NCBI GenBank assembly: GCA_020746995.1
Contig: JAGPXD010000005.1
Span: 3,822,982 to 3,886,981, forward strand
DNA: 64,000 nt
Direction: 5' to 3'
Source of the DNA: Plectosphaerella cucumerina
Taxonomy: Eukaryota > Ascomycota > Sordariomycetes > Glomerellales > Plectosphaerellaceae
Shown here: one piece after another, positions 42,636 to 53,953 of the stretch
Layout of the letters: the number at the start of each line of letters is the position of its first letter
Numbering within the stretch: position 1 is the stretch's first letter
Position numbers and translations under genes: made by a program
Notes under the pieces: model-generated
Seen by the model: the letters and a program-made list of their open reading frames with translations, nothing else
Database searches by the model: none
What the model was told of the DNA's origin: nothing

Positions 42636-42746
42636 CAACTGAATCGCACTCGCCTTTCCATACCGAGTCTACATCACAAAAAACCTTGCACCGTCAAACT
42701 GCCCACCCACCTGACCTTCAACCTAACAACCACTTCACAAGTTGAA
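41316..42746. other. 1.4 kb intergenic with a (CA)n microsatellite
   Basis: No recognisable gene. The 128-codon frame at 41685-42071 has no known content. A (CA)14-type microsatellite occupies 42604-42632, upstream of the AMID-like pseudogene. Confidence 0.5.
42604..42632. repeat. (CA)n microsatellite
   Basis: Uninterrupted ACACAC dinucleotide run of about 29 bases. A similar run lies at 52176-52199. Confidence 0.95.
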
Positions 42747-43984
42747 ATGGGCAAGACACTTGTTATCCTGGGGGCCGGTATTGCTGGCCTGCCCATTGCG
42801 CACCACATCCTTAAGCACACCGTGCCCCAGGTTAAGGACCTTAAGGTGATCCTGGTGACTCCCAACACCGACCAGTAAGTCACCAACCACGCACCAGGTC
42901 CAGAGAGTAGTGGCTGACCCGAGCGACTAACAGCTACTGGAACCTCGCTAGCGTTCGCGTTGTCGTGCCCGGATAGTTCGGCAATGAAGCCGTCTTCTCG
43001 CCTATCGCCCCCGAGTTTGCCTAGTACCCCAAGGACAGCTTCGAGTTTGTGGCCGGTAAGGCCTAGGCGCTCGACGCCGACGCGAACCAGGTCACGGTCG
43101 CGACCAACGTCGGGACTAGCCGCACGATCGTCTATGACGCGCTGGTCATCGCCACAGGCAGTCGCTATAAGGACAATATGCCGTGGAAGGAGGTGGGCAC
43201 GACCGAGGAGATAAAGGCTAAGCTCGACTGTCTGCGGGCGCAGATCGTATCTGCTAAGTCGGTCCTCGTGGCCGGCGGCGGCACCACAGGCATCGAAGTG
43301 GTGTCGGAGATTGCCTTCGAGTTCGGTAAGAAGGGTAAGGATGTCTACTTTGTTATTGACAAGCCGCTGCCCCTGGACGATAGGTGGCGCGAGGACATGC
43401 GGAAGAATATCACGGCCGAGATCGACAAGCTCGGCGTAAAGGTTATCCCCAGCACGCGCGTGACGAGCGCGCAGTCCGACCCTACGGCCGACGGCCGCTA
43501 CGAGGTCGAGCTTACGGATAAGAACGGTAAGACGCGTAAGCTGACGGTCGACGCTTACCTCCCGACCGTGGGTATGGTGCCCAACAGCGAATTCGTGCCG
43601 GCTAAGCTGCGCAACGACGCGGGCCTTGTGTTCCAGGACGAGACGCTGCGCGTGCCCGGTTACGATAACCTGTTTGTTGTGGGCGACGTCGGTAACCTCG
43701 AGGTCTCGACGGCCGTTAAGGCGGATATGTAGCTGGTGCACCTCTCTAAGAACCTGCAAAAGTGGTTCGTTGGCGGCGGCGGTAAGACCGCCCTGGACAA
43801 GTATGCGCCAGACATAAAGCTGATGGTCGCCGTCACGCTGGGCCGGAGCCGCGGTACGGGCCAGTTCGGCACCTGGAAGCTCTTCAGCCTGATGGTGTAC
43901 TTCCTGAAGGGCAAGTACTTGGGTATAGACACTAACAAGGACTTCGCCGCAGGCAAGAGGACGATCCAGGTTAAGGGGTGGTAG
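42747..43984 (+). pseudogene. AMID/AIF-like FAD oxidoreductase with four CAG-to-TAG stops
   Basis: Relic of a pyridine-nucleotide-disulphide oxidoreductase of the AMID (AIF-homologous) type. Exon 1 (42747-42874) encodes MGKTLVILGAGIAGLPIAHH, the FAD-binding GxGxxG fold. A 59-bp intron (42875-42933) joins NTD to HYWNLASVRVVVPG. The frame then stays open to 43984 except for TAG at 42974, 43022, 43064 and 43730. Each sits where the family has Gln. Remaining marks are complete: YDALVIATGSRYK, SVLVAGGGTTGIEVVSEIA (NAD-binding), AYLPTVGMVPN, YDNLFVVGDVGNLE. Many GGC-AAG or GCC-AAG boundaries read GGTAAG or GCTAAG, consistent with CpA-to-TpA changes on this strand. The gene is dead by standard code. 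It converges on the second AIF-like gene. Confidence 0.88.
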
Positions 43985-45225
43985 CCGTGGGGGTCTGGCT
44001 GTTGGAGGACTGGCGCGGGATACCAAGGGCGTTAGGATACGATACCTAGAACAGCGTAATTTGTCGATTTGTTTCTTCTCATTCTGGTCGCTTTGCCTGG
44101 ACAATCGCCCGTCAAGATGTGGGCCTGACGGAGTTGAAGTCGAGATTTGGTGCTGACATCTGACCTACCCACGATGGATGGATGCATCCATGTCGGCACC
44201 ACACACATCTACTGGCAGGTACCCACTAATAAGTCGGCCGTCCCAGCGCTGCTGATGCTGCCTCCCACCGCCCTCTGCACGCGGTCCAGCGCCGCCTCAC
44301 TTGGACTACGAAACTCGCGGCTGGGAAATTCCTTCTAGACTTTGTTCCCTTTTCTCTTCTTCATATCAGAAGCGAACAGGGCTGCCACGACCGACATCCA
44401 GTCCCCTACGGTGCCGTGTTGCCTGCTCCCAGCTTTGGGAGCGCGCTCTGGAGAAGAATTCTTACCCTTGAAATTAGGAAGTTTCTCCTCTAGATCACTA
44501 GAGTGGAGGAGAAATTCTGAGTATGGGGCACATGCCACATGCATTTATAACGTTGATGTGAAAGCGGGCAAGGCCTCGGGCCTTTTTTCTGCAATGTGCG
44601 GTTCCTGTTCTGATGCCTCGTCGGTTCAAGTTCATTTCGCGGCCACAGCGTGCTGATGATGTGTGGCTGCGAGCAAGATCGTTGCGTTCCAGCCTCATGT
44701 CGATCAGTCTCCCTCGAGACCGTGCTAAGCCTTTCGGCCGAGTCAGGGACAGGCGTGGAATATATACGGCCGTGCCTCGACTCCGAATTGACGGCATCAG
44801 CTCCAGTTGGTGTCCCGGCCAAACGCACCGCTGACGCGGGCTCGGACTGACGTGCTCCCAGGGGGCTTGATCGCGGCCGAGATCTGCCTGGAGGTAGCGT
44901 GGTGCTGGGTCGAGGGACATGGGACGTCGCGATGGGACTCATGGGAGGGGCTGGCGCATCAATCTTGGGTGGGGCGGGCCCGAGGAACCACAATGGACTA
45001 TGAAGGCTCATCTAGGAGTCAGGCTTGCTTACTTGCTGGAGCATGGCTCTGAAGGTCTAATGTCAAGGTCCTGGGGAGGCATGGGCGGTGTCAAAGCTGG
45101 GTCGGTCGAGGCATGTTCCGGACTGCTCCTGTTGCCAGTAATATCAAGGCAGTGCAAATCAAGCTTGTTGAAGACTCCCGGATCTATGGTGCTCTATATT
45201 ACAGGACGATTCCCTTGCTCCAAGT
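43985..45225. other. 1.2 kb convergent intergenic region
   Basis: No gene recognised. An inverted repeat with 9-bp arms (TTTCTCCTC at 44482-44490 and GAGGAGAAA at 44506-44514) lies here; it could act in 3'-end formation or be incidental. Confidence 0.45.
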
Positions 45226-46649
45226 CTAGCCACCAAGTTCTGCTTTCATGTCCCCACCTAGATACCACCAGGCCTGACTGACCTCGAGATCAATGTTCTT
45301 AGTTTTTCCTGGAACCATGATGTCTCCCCCCTTTCCCTCTGGAACATAGGCAACGTTTTCGTTCTAGAAGCACATTGTGTTAGCTGGCATCTCTCGTGTG
45401 ACCGAAGAATACATCAAGGGGCATGGCTGGACTACTTACAATTCCCAGACTGAGCTTGAGCATGCCATCAATCGGCTGAGGCACATACTCCTTGAGACCT
45501 TTTCCTTGGATCATGGCCACAATATTCTCGCCAACTAGGTCAGCCTGGGCCATGGCTGTTCTGCCCATTTTGGGCCCCTCGCTCTCCGATATATCTCCGA
45601 GGGCAAACACATTCGGATGAGTATCATCCTCAACTTGGAGGGTCGGCCGCACAAGGATTCGGCCTGTGGTCTTCGACAAAAGGTGAGGAACAAACAGGGA
45701 GAGGAAGTCTGTGTTCGGAATTGCGCCCGTGCATGGGATCTGTACCACAGATGTCTGCGTTAGAAAAGCAGCTGTCGAACTGTTAGTGATAGGGAAGGGG
45801 TACCCACAATGAGATCGAACGACAGTTTCCTATTGTCCTTGAAGACCAACATGCCGGTCTCCTGCTTTTCGTCACTGCCCACGGTAGACTTCCCGTCATT
45901 CCCCGTCGCAAGCTTTGGTCTCTCTCCCAGCATAACTTTGATGCTCATGCTTTCCAATTTGGACTCCACGAAGTCACTCAACCTCTTTCCAAAATTGGTT
46001 AGCAGCCTGTCCCTCGAGTGTATGAGCAAGATCTCCTTGTTCGGATACACGCTTCGGATGTCCGTCGACAGCTGTACACCCGCAGGACCCCCCCAACAAC
46101 GGCAATCTTCTCCGCTCGCTCGATCTTCGCTCTCAAATCTCTAATGTGGTCGCACGACTCGTCTCGATCCGTAGAAACCATCCGTGCTGGCAGCGTCTGT
46201 CGAAATCCGGTAGCGATGGCCAGGTAGGCATATGGAAGCTTTTGACCGGACTCCAATAGAACCTCTCGGTCCGTGACGCTAGTGACGGTGTCCCGAACAA
46301 TCTCCCAACTCCCGTCAGGAGACTTCCCAAAAGCACCACCGATGGGTATAAACGCCTTCCTCTCGTCGCCCACAACGGAGTATCGAGGGAAGTTGAAGTT
46401 GAAGTTGAAATGCGAATTCTTCTCGACGAGAACTACGCGATAGCCGGAAGGTAAAGACTGGGAAAGCCGCTTGGCAAGCTGGAGACCGGCAAAGGAGCCG
46501 CCAATCACCACCACATTGCGGGCATCTGGCGAGGCGTGATAGGTGTGTCGATGATACACAGCTTTCACCTGTTGAGAGAACAGCTTGGCGCTGGACTCGA
46601 AAATCGCAGAGGTAAAGTTGGTGAAAATCCGAACGGAATCGGGTGCCAT
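45226..46649 (-). CDS. AIF/AMID-like FAD oxidoreductase with a one-base frameshift
   Basis: Three exons. Exon 1 (46649-45808) encodes an N-terminal extension, then ARNVVVIGGSFAGLQLAKRL (FAD-binding) and YLAIATGFRQTLPA. Introns are 45807-45755 (53 bp) and 45439-45364 (76 bp). Exon 2 encodes TSVVQIPCTGAIPNTDFL and HPNVFALGDISESEGPKMG. Exon 3 encodes NENVAYVPEGKGGDIMVPGK and ends ...DMKAELGG at 45226. Within exon 1, at 46087-46093, a run of seven G (coding strand) breaks the NAD-binding motif VVGGGPAGVQLS; eight G would restore the frame. This is either a real frameshift or a homopolymer sequencing error. The rest of the gene shows no decay. Related proteins are NAD(P)H quinone oxidoreductases of membranes or mitochondria. 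It is divergent from the MFS gene at 47308. Confidence 0.78.
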
Positions 46650-47307
46650 TGAGACCGAGGTTCAGTGATGTTGCCGTGGAAGAAAGTACGTTGGGAAAAA
46701 ATGAAAAGGCGAGAGCTGCATGGGCATATGTGACGGAATTGATTCGGCCGAAAACTATGCGCTCGTAGTGGTGGATGGTGCACTATGAATTATCTCGAGC
46801 TTCCCGTCGTCACAGATCGGCCGAAAGTATGACCCGAGCCCGAGGGGGGCGGCGGGGCAAATTGGTCAGGCCGGGACTGACGTCGGAGTTCGGCTTCGGT
46901 GTAAGAAGACAAGCGCCACCTGTTGGCGCTAGTTTCTCCCAGAAACCAAAAGCCAAGGTCCGAGACACCGAATACACCCCCGGCCGAAGCCTCGCCGACT
47001 TCTTTTCATGCAGGCAGCCATTTCAATGACGGATTGAAGGGTCATTCCATCCAGGTGCAAGTCTGACTCGTGGTTCCAGTCCCAATAGAGGCGGCCCGGA
47101 GCTGATGAATGTGAAATGAGACTGGATACTAGCGAGTTAGAGCCGAAGACCGAGTCCCGGCATGTTTTAGGGGGAGAACGCAAAGTTCATATAAGTGCCT
47201 GGTCTGCCGTGAGTCCCGCGTCAAGCAGCTCATGAGCCCCCCTCAATCATATCCTTGTCTTTTCACACCCAATCCGAAACTCCTGTGCGCCTTCTTGATT
47301 TGCAGCG
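46650..47307. promoter_or_regulatory. Shared promoter region of AIF-like and MFS genes
   Basis: 658 bp between divergent starts. It contains two CGGCCG palindromes (about 46747 and 46820) and further CGG/CCG triplets, possible Zn2Cys6 half sites. A link to the regulator at 49283-51849 is inference. Confidence 0.35.
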
Positions 47308-48780
47308 ATGACTCACTTGAACGACCAGAAGGCTGCCGAAGCCGGCGATATCACCGCTTCGGCAGAAGCTCCTGACGGGGGTACCCAGGCTTGGCTCACA
47401 GTTGCTGGATCTTCAGCGTGTCTCTTTGTCTCTTTTGGTTGGGTCAATTGCATCGGAGTTTTCCAGGACTACTACTTGGCACACCAGCTACGGGCATACA
47501 CTGAGTCCGAAGTCAGTTGGATTCCATCTCTACAGAGTAAGCTTCCTCGACCGAGTCTTCAAGAGCACTGTTCGCTAAACAGAATGTGCCAGTCTTTTTC
47601 ATGTTGTGTGGCGGTCCCTTCGTCGGCAAGGTTTTCGATGACTACGGTCCCCGGGCCCTCTTATGCACTGGTGCATTTCTTCACGTCTTCGGCTTGATGA
47701 TGACGAGCATCTCAAAGACCTATTATCAAATTCTACTCAGCCAAGCTGTGTGCTCCGCCATTGGGGCATCCATGGTGTTCTACCCCGCCATATCTGCCGT
47801 GGGTCGAAGGTTTCAATGTGCTTTTTGTTCGTTCGTACTAACTGCCCTTCACAGACATCTACCTGGTTCACTAAGAAACGAGGCATTGCCCTCGGCATGG
47901 TCGCTGCCGGATCGTCTCTGGGCGGCATCATCTTCCCCCTGGTTGTCATTCATCTGATCCCTGATGTTGGATTCGGCTGGGCCATGCGCGTCTGTGCATT
48001 TTTAATACTGGCGCTTCTCATCTTTGCCATCTGTACGGTAAAGTCTCGCCTTGAACCAACCAAACGCCCGTTCAGCCCCGGAGCGTTTTTGCGACCACTC
48101 AAGCAGCCCGTTCTTTTGTTGTTGACCGCGGCCGTTTTCTTCTTTTTCTGTGAGTTATCCCATGGTTGTAGCACGGTGGTGGCTATTAACAGTGGCCAGG
48201 GGGAATGTTCATTCCTTTCACATTCATCGTCGTGGCAGCACAAGAGCATGGCATGTCCACACAGCTGGCCAACTACTTGGTGGTGATCCTTAATGCTGGG
48301 AGGTCAGTTTTAACATCTTATTTTGATGGCTACATCTGCTGACTACGACTCAGCATAATTGGAAGGACGGCTCCCAACGCAATAGCCGACCATGTCGGTC
48401 ATTTCAACGTCATGGTGGTCATGAGCTTCTTCACAACTACCCTTGTCTTGGTATTCTGGCTGCTCGCTACAGGAAAGGCAGCCATCATTACTTTCGCTGT
48501 ACTTTTCGGCATCGGTTCTGGTGCAGGCATCCGCCTGACCCCTGCGCTTTGTGCGCACATCTCCCCTCCGAAAGATATGGGCACGTTCACTGGAACAGTG
48601 TTTGCTGTGGCATCTATTGCACCGTTAACTAGCCCGCCAATCGGCGGGCAGCTCATATCTCTCGACAATGGTTCGTTCAGATACACAGCAATCTTCGCAG
48701 GAGTAAGCTGTGGTATCGGTACGGCTCTCTTTTTGCTCTGCAGGATCGTACTCCGCGGGATAAGAATGGCCAAGATCTGA
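47308..48780 (+). CDS. MCT-type MFS transporter
   Basis: Plasma-membrane carrier of the monocarboxylate-transporter branch. The N-terminal cytosolic tail MTHLNDQKAAEAGDI is followed by PDGGTQAWLTVAGSSACLFV, the family's DGGxxAWxxV entry into helix 1. At least four short introns are needed; joins include PSLQ-NVPVFFMLCGGP, AISAV-TSTWFTKKRGIALG and VVILNAG-SIIGRTAPNAIAD. FDDYGPRALLCTG, GIALGMVAAGSSLGG and ILNAGSIIGRTAPN are MCT marks. The C-terminal helices run to LFLLCRIVLRG and the stop at 48780. It resembles the truncated gene at 1-1198. It is divergent from the AIF-like oxidoreductase and convergent with a Zn2Cys6 gene, which could form a small functional group. Substrate unknown. Confidence 0.85.
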
Positions 48781-49282
48781 ACATCAAATGGACAACCGAG
48801 GACTACTTCAGCAACATCTTCGCTGTGAGTTTCTTCGAATCCTATACTCACAGGGGTACAAAGGAAGACAGGACTCAAAGAGGGTGTCTTGAGGCGAGCG
48901 CTGTTAGAGTTTTGCCAAAGGACAAGTTCCCAGTGGATCCCCCGCCCCTTTCCTTCCCCCCTCTCTTTCTTCGGAGTTTTCCTCTATTTCCCTCTCTTTT
49001 TTGTTAAAAGAAACAGTGTACTATTAGAAAGGCGAAGTAATCACCCACAGACATGGCTAATTATTAAATATTGGTTCAGTGCAGCTGACATGAACGGGAG
49101 GAATTGAGGTTTCCATCCTACCACGGCACTCGTTGCGAAATATGTTTGGCATTGTTTTGCCTTTAAATTCATATGCTGCCGTCCTTAGAAGCAGAAGACT
49201 GAATCTCGGGCTGCATGACTTCGCACCCCTCTTTCCGGGCATGATGTACGGCCTATGTTCTGTGTCGGTTCGTTCGCGACGG
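48781..49282. other. Intergenic, convergent 3' ends
   Basis: 502 bases with a pyrimidine-rich tract (CCCCCTCTCTTTCTTCGG at about 48957-48974) and AT-rich sequence. No gene recognised. Confidence 0.5.
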
Positions 49283-51849
49283 CTAAATCATGTCCCTGGG
49301 TGGTGACCCGAGCTCGAGTGATAATGGGTCGATACTTTGCTGCATCTGTGACAGCGGAGGTGCCAAGAACGGTTGATCAATGTCCATCAAAGTCCAGTCG
49401 AAATCCATGTTGTAAAACATGTACATGTCCCCTTCCGACGCGTAAGATGCGTTACCCGGGGTTGTCTGAGACGAAGTTGCATACGTGAGCGGGAATCGCT
49501 GGTCGGGAATCCTAAACACGGGCTGCGCCTGTGTAGCACGGGCAGAGTTCGTCCATCCTAGCAAGAAATCAATGGCTGGGTAGCTTGCCCCGTAGTGAGC
49601 ACCATCGGGGAGCTGGACGCGTTGCTCTTCCCTGACAGTTTGGTCTCTTGCCTGCCTAGCTTTCAGCATCAGCCTCTTCATTGCATGCCACCTAATGGCC
49701 CGTCGAGGGTCTGATTGTGTGTCGCCAAACCGCGTTCGCACTAGTTCTTCCATGGCCCGCCAGGCACGTTCGACAAACTGGCCTTGAGTGCAGTGGCAGA
49801 GCTCTGACAGCAGAAAGGCGAGTGCATGCCACTGGAAGTACGTGGCAAAAAGCCAGCTCCATTTCCGCGTGCGAGGATCGTTGTCAAGCTGATTCGCGTA
49901 CTCGATGGACTCAACTGAGACAAGGAAGAGTTTATCCCTGATGCGTTGGGATAAATTGTTCTGGTTCCGGGGTTGCTGAAAGGGGTGATACGCCATCAAC
50001 CAAATCTTGGACATGACCAGGTGCGTGAGAGTCGCTGCGGCCCAAATCGGCGGCACGGTAAGGTCCCCGTTGGCAAGATATGTCTCCCCTAGTCTCTGGT
50101 GACACCCTAAGATCCATTTCTCTTTTTCATCATCGTCCAATGATTCAAAGGAGGAGACAAGCTTGTCGGATCTTGTCGTCCTAATAGGTTCGTGAATAAT
50201 CCGCCGGAAAATATTTGCGAGTTCGAAGCCAACGAGGCATATGGTCATCTCGGTAAACCCCACACGGCCCTCGGGGGGTTCGACCATTTGGGGGCTGAGG
50301 TCGGCGTCATTGATGTTCAAGGGCATTCGAGCATCGAAATGAGCGTCAACGATTGTGGCGTCGCGCCCGTGATCCTCCCTGAATACCCCCCCTGGTCAGT
50401 TGAAAAGAACGTACTAAACAGGACCCGAGGGAAACTTACGAAGCTCTTGCATCTAGAAGGCACACCTGCCACCACAGCCTTCTCCTCATTTCCGCCTCGA
50501 AAGGTGCCAGTCCGAAATGGGTCCCATCTCTATGCAGTCCAATCGCTTGTGCAATTCGCACCGCCAAACCGGTCAGCGCCCAGATTGCCGCTGCGCTGTT
50601 GTTGCGTCTGAGAACAGCGAGGAAGATAGTGAAAGATTGCAGAACTACCAGCTCTGCAGATTCGAGAAAATTTGACCGGGCGAGGGCTTGTTCGGTGGCG
50701 AAGCGGTAGCGAGCCAAGAGAGTGCCCTTGTCTTCGCCAAGCTCCGCGACGCAGTCCGTTGATGTGAGAGATGTAACCACGCCTAGGAGCTGTCAGTCTC
50801 AACATCGCGCTGGGTAGATGAGGGAGAGGCAAAGGTATGTATGGCTTGACTCACTGTAGTAGATGGCGAACATCAAGGCTTCTGTTCCTCTTGAGACGCC
50901 ATCCGAACAATCCCTAGCCCTCAAAACAACAGGCTCTATAGTCGGAAGGTGAAGAATCTTGACAAGAGGATCGACGTTGGTCTTGAATATGGCCCACATC
51001 CGTGGCACCAACTCATGAGCGGGGTGTAGCGTTGTAAGGTTGACGTTGTGAGAAGAGAGTCCAAAGATGAATCCTCGACCAAATGCAAGATCCTGAGGTT
51101 GGTCGTCGAGGGGAGGCTCATCTTCGCTTTCGCTTGGGTCGATCAAGATAGTCCGAATGTCTTTGGCCTTTTACAAGTATGGATTAATGGTGTCCAGGAC
51201 TAATCCGTGGCATTGCACATACCTCTTGGTCTATGTTGGCCCAGAAAGAATCATTGATGTACCTAGTCCCTTCCTGGTGAAGTATCAACTTTCCCAGCCT
51301 ATGCTCAAGCGGGAGATGATTCGAATCTTCAGTAGTGGATGGGGGTCTTTCGCCGTGTCCGCGACCCCGAAGAGGATCGTTTGCGGACCCGGTAACACCT
51401 AAAGCTTTTAGCCTTCGATAGAAGCGCTGGGCCTCGCGTGGGGAACCCAAGAACACCGACATACCATCATCAATTTCCACTTGACCCTGTTGCTTTAGCA
51501 CGTCTATGATGCCCTCCAGGCGTGCCAGGCGCTCAATGAGGGCATCTTCGGGCCGTCTACGCGGCTTGCGGGACATGCGGCTAGAGGACGATGCCACACA
51601 CTCGATTTTGGACCGTGTGCAATTACCACAGGGGCTTTTTCTGTCACCTGTAAGCGGGTCAGGCGTGTCGAAGATAATCAGAGGAGAAGCAGACGAGGGG
51701 CGTTTACATTTGATCTTCCGGTTTCGACAACTCACACATGACCACCTGTTCTGGGAAACGATTTCCGCGCCGGCAGTGATGGGCGTTCCCTCAGCAGTCA
51801 TGCCAGTCATCGCCTCCGGCTGTATCGTTGCTGCCACCGGCGTGGTCAT
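49283..51849 (-). CDS. Zn2Cys6 transcription factor TF3 (Fungal_trans type)
   Basis: Nuclear regulator. Start ATG 51849. Exon 1 encodes NRWSCVSCRNRKIKC. A 60-bp intron (51707-51648, GTAAAC...ACAG), itself open in frame, separates it from DRKSPCGNCTRSKIECV. Spliced, the zinc cluster is C-x2-C-x6-C-x5-C-x2-C-x6-C. A coiled dimerisation helix follows (ALIERLARLEGIIDVLKQQG). Further exons encode LTTLHPAHELVPRMWAIFKT, NFLESAELVVLQSFTIFLAV, RRNNSAAAIWALTGLAVRIA, QAIGLHRDGTHFGLAPFEAE and MRRRLWWQVCLLDARAS, all hallmarks of the fungal-specific domain (PF04082 type). The C-terminal exon runs ARMPLNINDADLSPQMVEPP to LELGSPPRDMI at 49283. Intact. If the intron were retained the frame would still be open but with an abnormal cluster spacing. 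Confidence 0.88.
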
Positions 51850-53176
51850 GCTTTGGGTCAGGACAGGAAGTCGTGGGCAGTGTGTTATATGAGAGAATTC
51901 GGAGAGATCTCACCAGTTGTAAAATCGACTCTAGTAGCCACCGCCTCCGACGTTTTCCCGAACACTTGCCTTTGAGTGAAAAGCGGGGGTAGCGGAGAAG
52001 ACCTATCATTGGCAGGCCTGCCGCGGTACGGGACTAGCACGAGACTGACCTAGATAAACTAATTCGAATGCGCTAATCCCATCATCTCAACCACGCGCCG
52101 CGACCAAGCGTATGTCGCCTTCACTCTCCCGGGATTGCCACTGAGTACTGTAGGCACTCCATCAGCCAGATCTGTTACACACACACACACACACACACAA
52201 GTTTATACGCCTGGTGGCCAGCGGGTCAATAAGGCACTGTCTGCTTTGTACATGGTCTCTTCCTTCGGATGCCTCAAGACCTGAAAAGCCCATGCATTCT
52301 TCTTTCCATCCTTGCCTTGTCGGATTCCGTCATTCGCTGGTCTCTCGTGGGTTTTAATTCATTCCCAGGCGGACTTGAAGGACGGGACTGAAGCGGCGCT
52401 TCCTGTTTGTGGCAAGAGAGTGGGGTTAGTGCTCTGTGTTCCTTGCCTTGCTTCGGTTGTTATATGACAACCTGTCTCGATTGCTTATCGGATGATGATC
52501 GATGGGCTTTCGTTAGGTGGAGTCGCAGGGTCCCAGCCGCGGCAGATATGATAGAGGACATGAGTGGCCGGAACGGGATGGACGACGTGAGGAAGCCGGA
52601 CGGGGCTTGGAAGTCAGCGCATCCGTCCTGGGTGTCATCCTGGGTGCTGAAGGTCAGAGCGTCCGCGTCAAAGGTCTGGGTTGCCTCTTCCCCTCGACAC
52701 CATGAAGTCGACGAGTGACGAGGGGTGATTGAGGACGATAATGTCATCGAAAAGCAACCGTTGCTGGGGCGTTGAGAGTAGGGCCGAGGAGAGGTGGCTT
52801 CGTAGATGGGCATCCCACAATCATGAACGACGACGCAACGATTCATACGATTTGGTAGTGCAAAACTGCTAGCTTGGTTGGCGAAGCAGAGCATGGCCGC
52901 TTGGTTGGCGGTAAGTGGGCATCCGTCTGACTAAAAGAGCGTTCCTTGCCAGGAGCAACACTGCTCTGACCTTCCCGGGGAACATCGACTGCACTCAGGC
53001 TCCCTGAGAGTTAGTTGCTCGTGAAAGAATGCCGACGAAGGGGCTGCCTAACAGGGAAATCCCAGTTGCAGTCGCGAGATGGGCTATTGGCAGCTCTGTG
53101 GGTTTCAGCACTGGAGCTTAAGCTCGGCTGACCAGTAGCGGTCTTTGGTATTCCCTATCAACGCATTCATGTTGGT
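51850..53176. other. 1.3 kb intergenic with (CA)n microsatellite
   Basis: Upstream of TF3. A (CA)12-type run lies at 52176-52199. Frames at 52407-52894 on both strands show no known content. Confidence 0.5.
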
Positions 53177-53953
53177 CTATATCTCGGGGCCAGACTTAGC
53201 TGTGCCAACGGATGCCCTCGTCCTGTGCGTTTCCGCAGTCAATATATACTGCAACTCCATCATATGGTGGCGCGAACTTTTGACAGTATGACCAGGACGA
53301 CTTTGCGGTTGTGATCCAGAGCCCGTTAACTGATCCTCCTCGGCAGCTGAAGACAAGGTTCGTTTCAAACGCGTGGCACCTGTAGACGTCTTAGGGGGGG
53401 CCTCAGTCGTGGAAGACGTCCCCACTGCAACGACTGGAAACAATGCCGTCGTGAACTCAGCACTGGTGTCAGAGCATAGTGCAGCTTCCAGGTGTGGCAG
53501 GGCAGAATCTTCCCTGTCGCCAGTCGTCCAGCTTGCCGTCAGTATGGACTTGTTTATTGGCCCTGAAGTCGGGGTTTTGGGTGTAGGGATGGGTTGTCTT
53601 GGAGAATCGTCTGGATTCTGACTCGCAACGTGAAGTCCCCGGACTGGTCCTGTTCCCGGGGAGGGAGCTCCATTGCTTCTCAATCTGTGAGACCTAGCCC
53701 TGATCCGAGTGTGCAGAGGTCCGTTGCCTGAACCGTAGATAGTGGCGCTTTTGTCGGGCCCGGTAGTCGCCGAGTTACCGACATATCCGAGTACGGGGCG
53801 GAAGTCTGTGCCGGGCCTCAGACGTCCAGGTCCTTTAGGAGCGACGTTATCTTGATATGAACAGGTAGTTAAACTACTTGGTATGCCCTGCGATATGGAC
53901 GGGTCAGACTTGGCCTGGTATGGAAGCTCCAACTCGGCCCGCATTCTGGGCAA
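53177..53953 (-). CDS. Hypothetical disordered protein, weakly supported
   Basis: An open frame of 258 codons rich in Pro, Ser, Thr and Gly (MPRMRAELELPYQAKSDPS..., PRQPIPTPKTPTSGP). No domain, signal peptide or membrane helix is seen. Other minus-strand frames upstream (54051-53869, 54352-54149, 54512-54312) could be earlier exons of one gene, for example NRRNEMLDCLQMEADIFGSW, but I could not join them convincingly. Low-complexity proteins of this kind are common in fungi, yet a chance frame cannot be excluded in this GC-rich stretch. Confidence 0.3.
   Translation of the reverse strand: MPRMRAELELPYQAKSDPSISQGIPSSLTTCSYQDNVAPKGPGRLRPGTDFRPVLGYVGNSATTGPDKSATIYGSGNGPLHTRIRARSHRLRSNGAPSPGTGPVRGLHVASQNPDDSPRQPIPTPKTPTSGPINKSILTASWTTGDREDSALPHLEAALCSDTSAEFTTALFPVVAVGTSSTTEAPPKTSTGATRLKRTLSSAAEEDQLTGSGSQPQSRPGHTVKSSRHHMMELQYILTAETHRTRASVGTAKSGPEI

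Noticed and set aside
42974..43732. TAG used as a Gln codon (code reassignment)
   Set aside because: Other genes here end in TAG or avoid it internally, and CAG remains in use in the same gene. RIP-type mutation explains the four TAGs better.
42674..44104. A 476-codon open frame on - across the AMID-like pseudogene
   Set aside because: It mirrors the codon structure of the + strand oxidoreductase and shows no domain; GC-rich genes often leave long antisense frames.
44482..44514. Inverted repeat as a transcription terminator
   Set aside because: Nine-bp arms between convergent genes could be chance; eukaryotic genes do not use such terminators.
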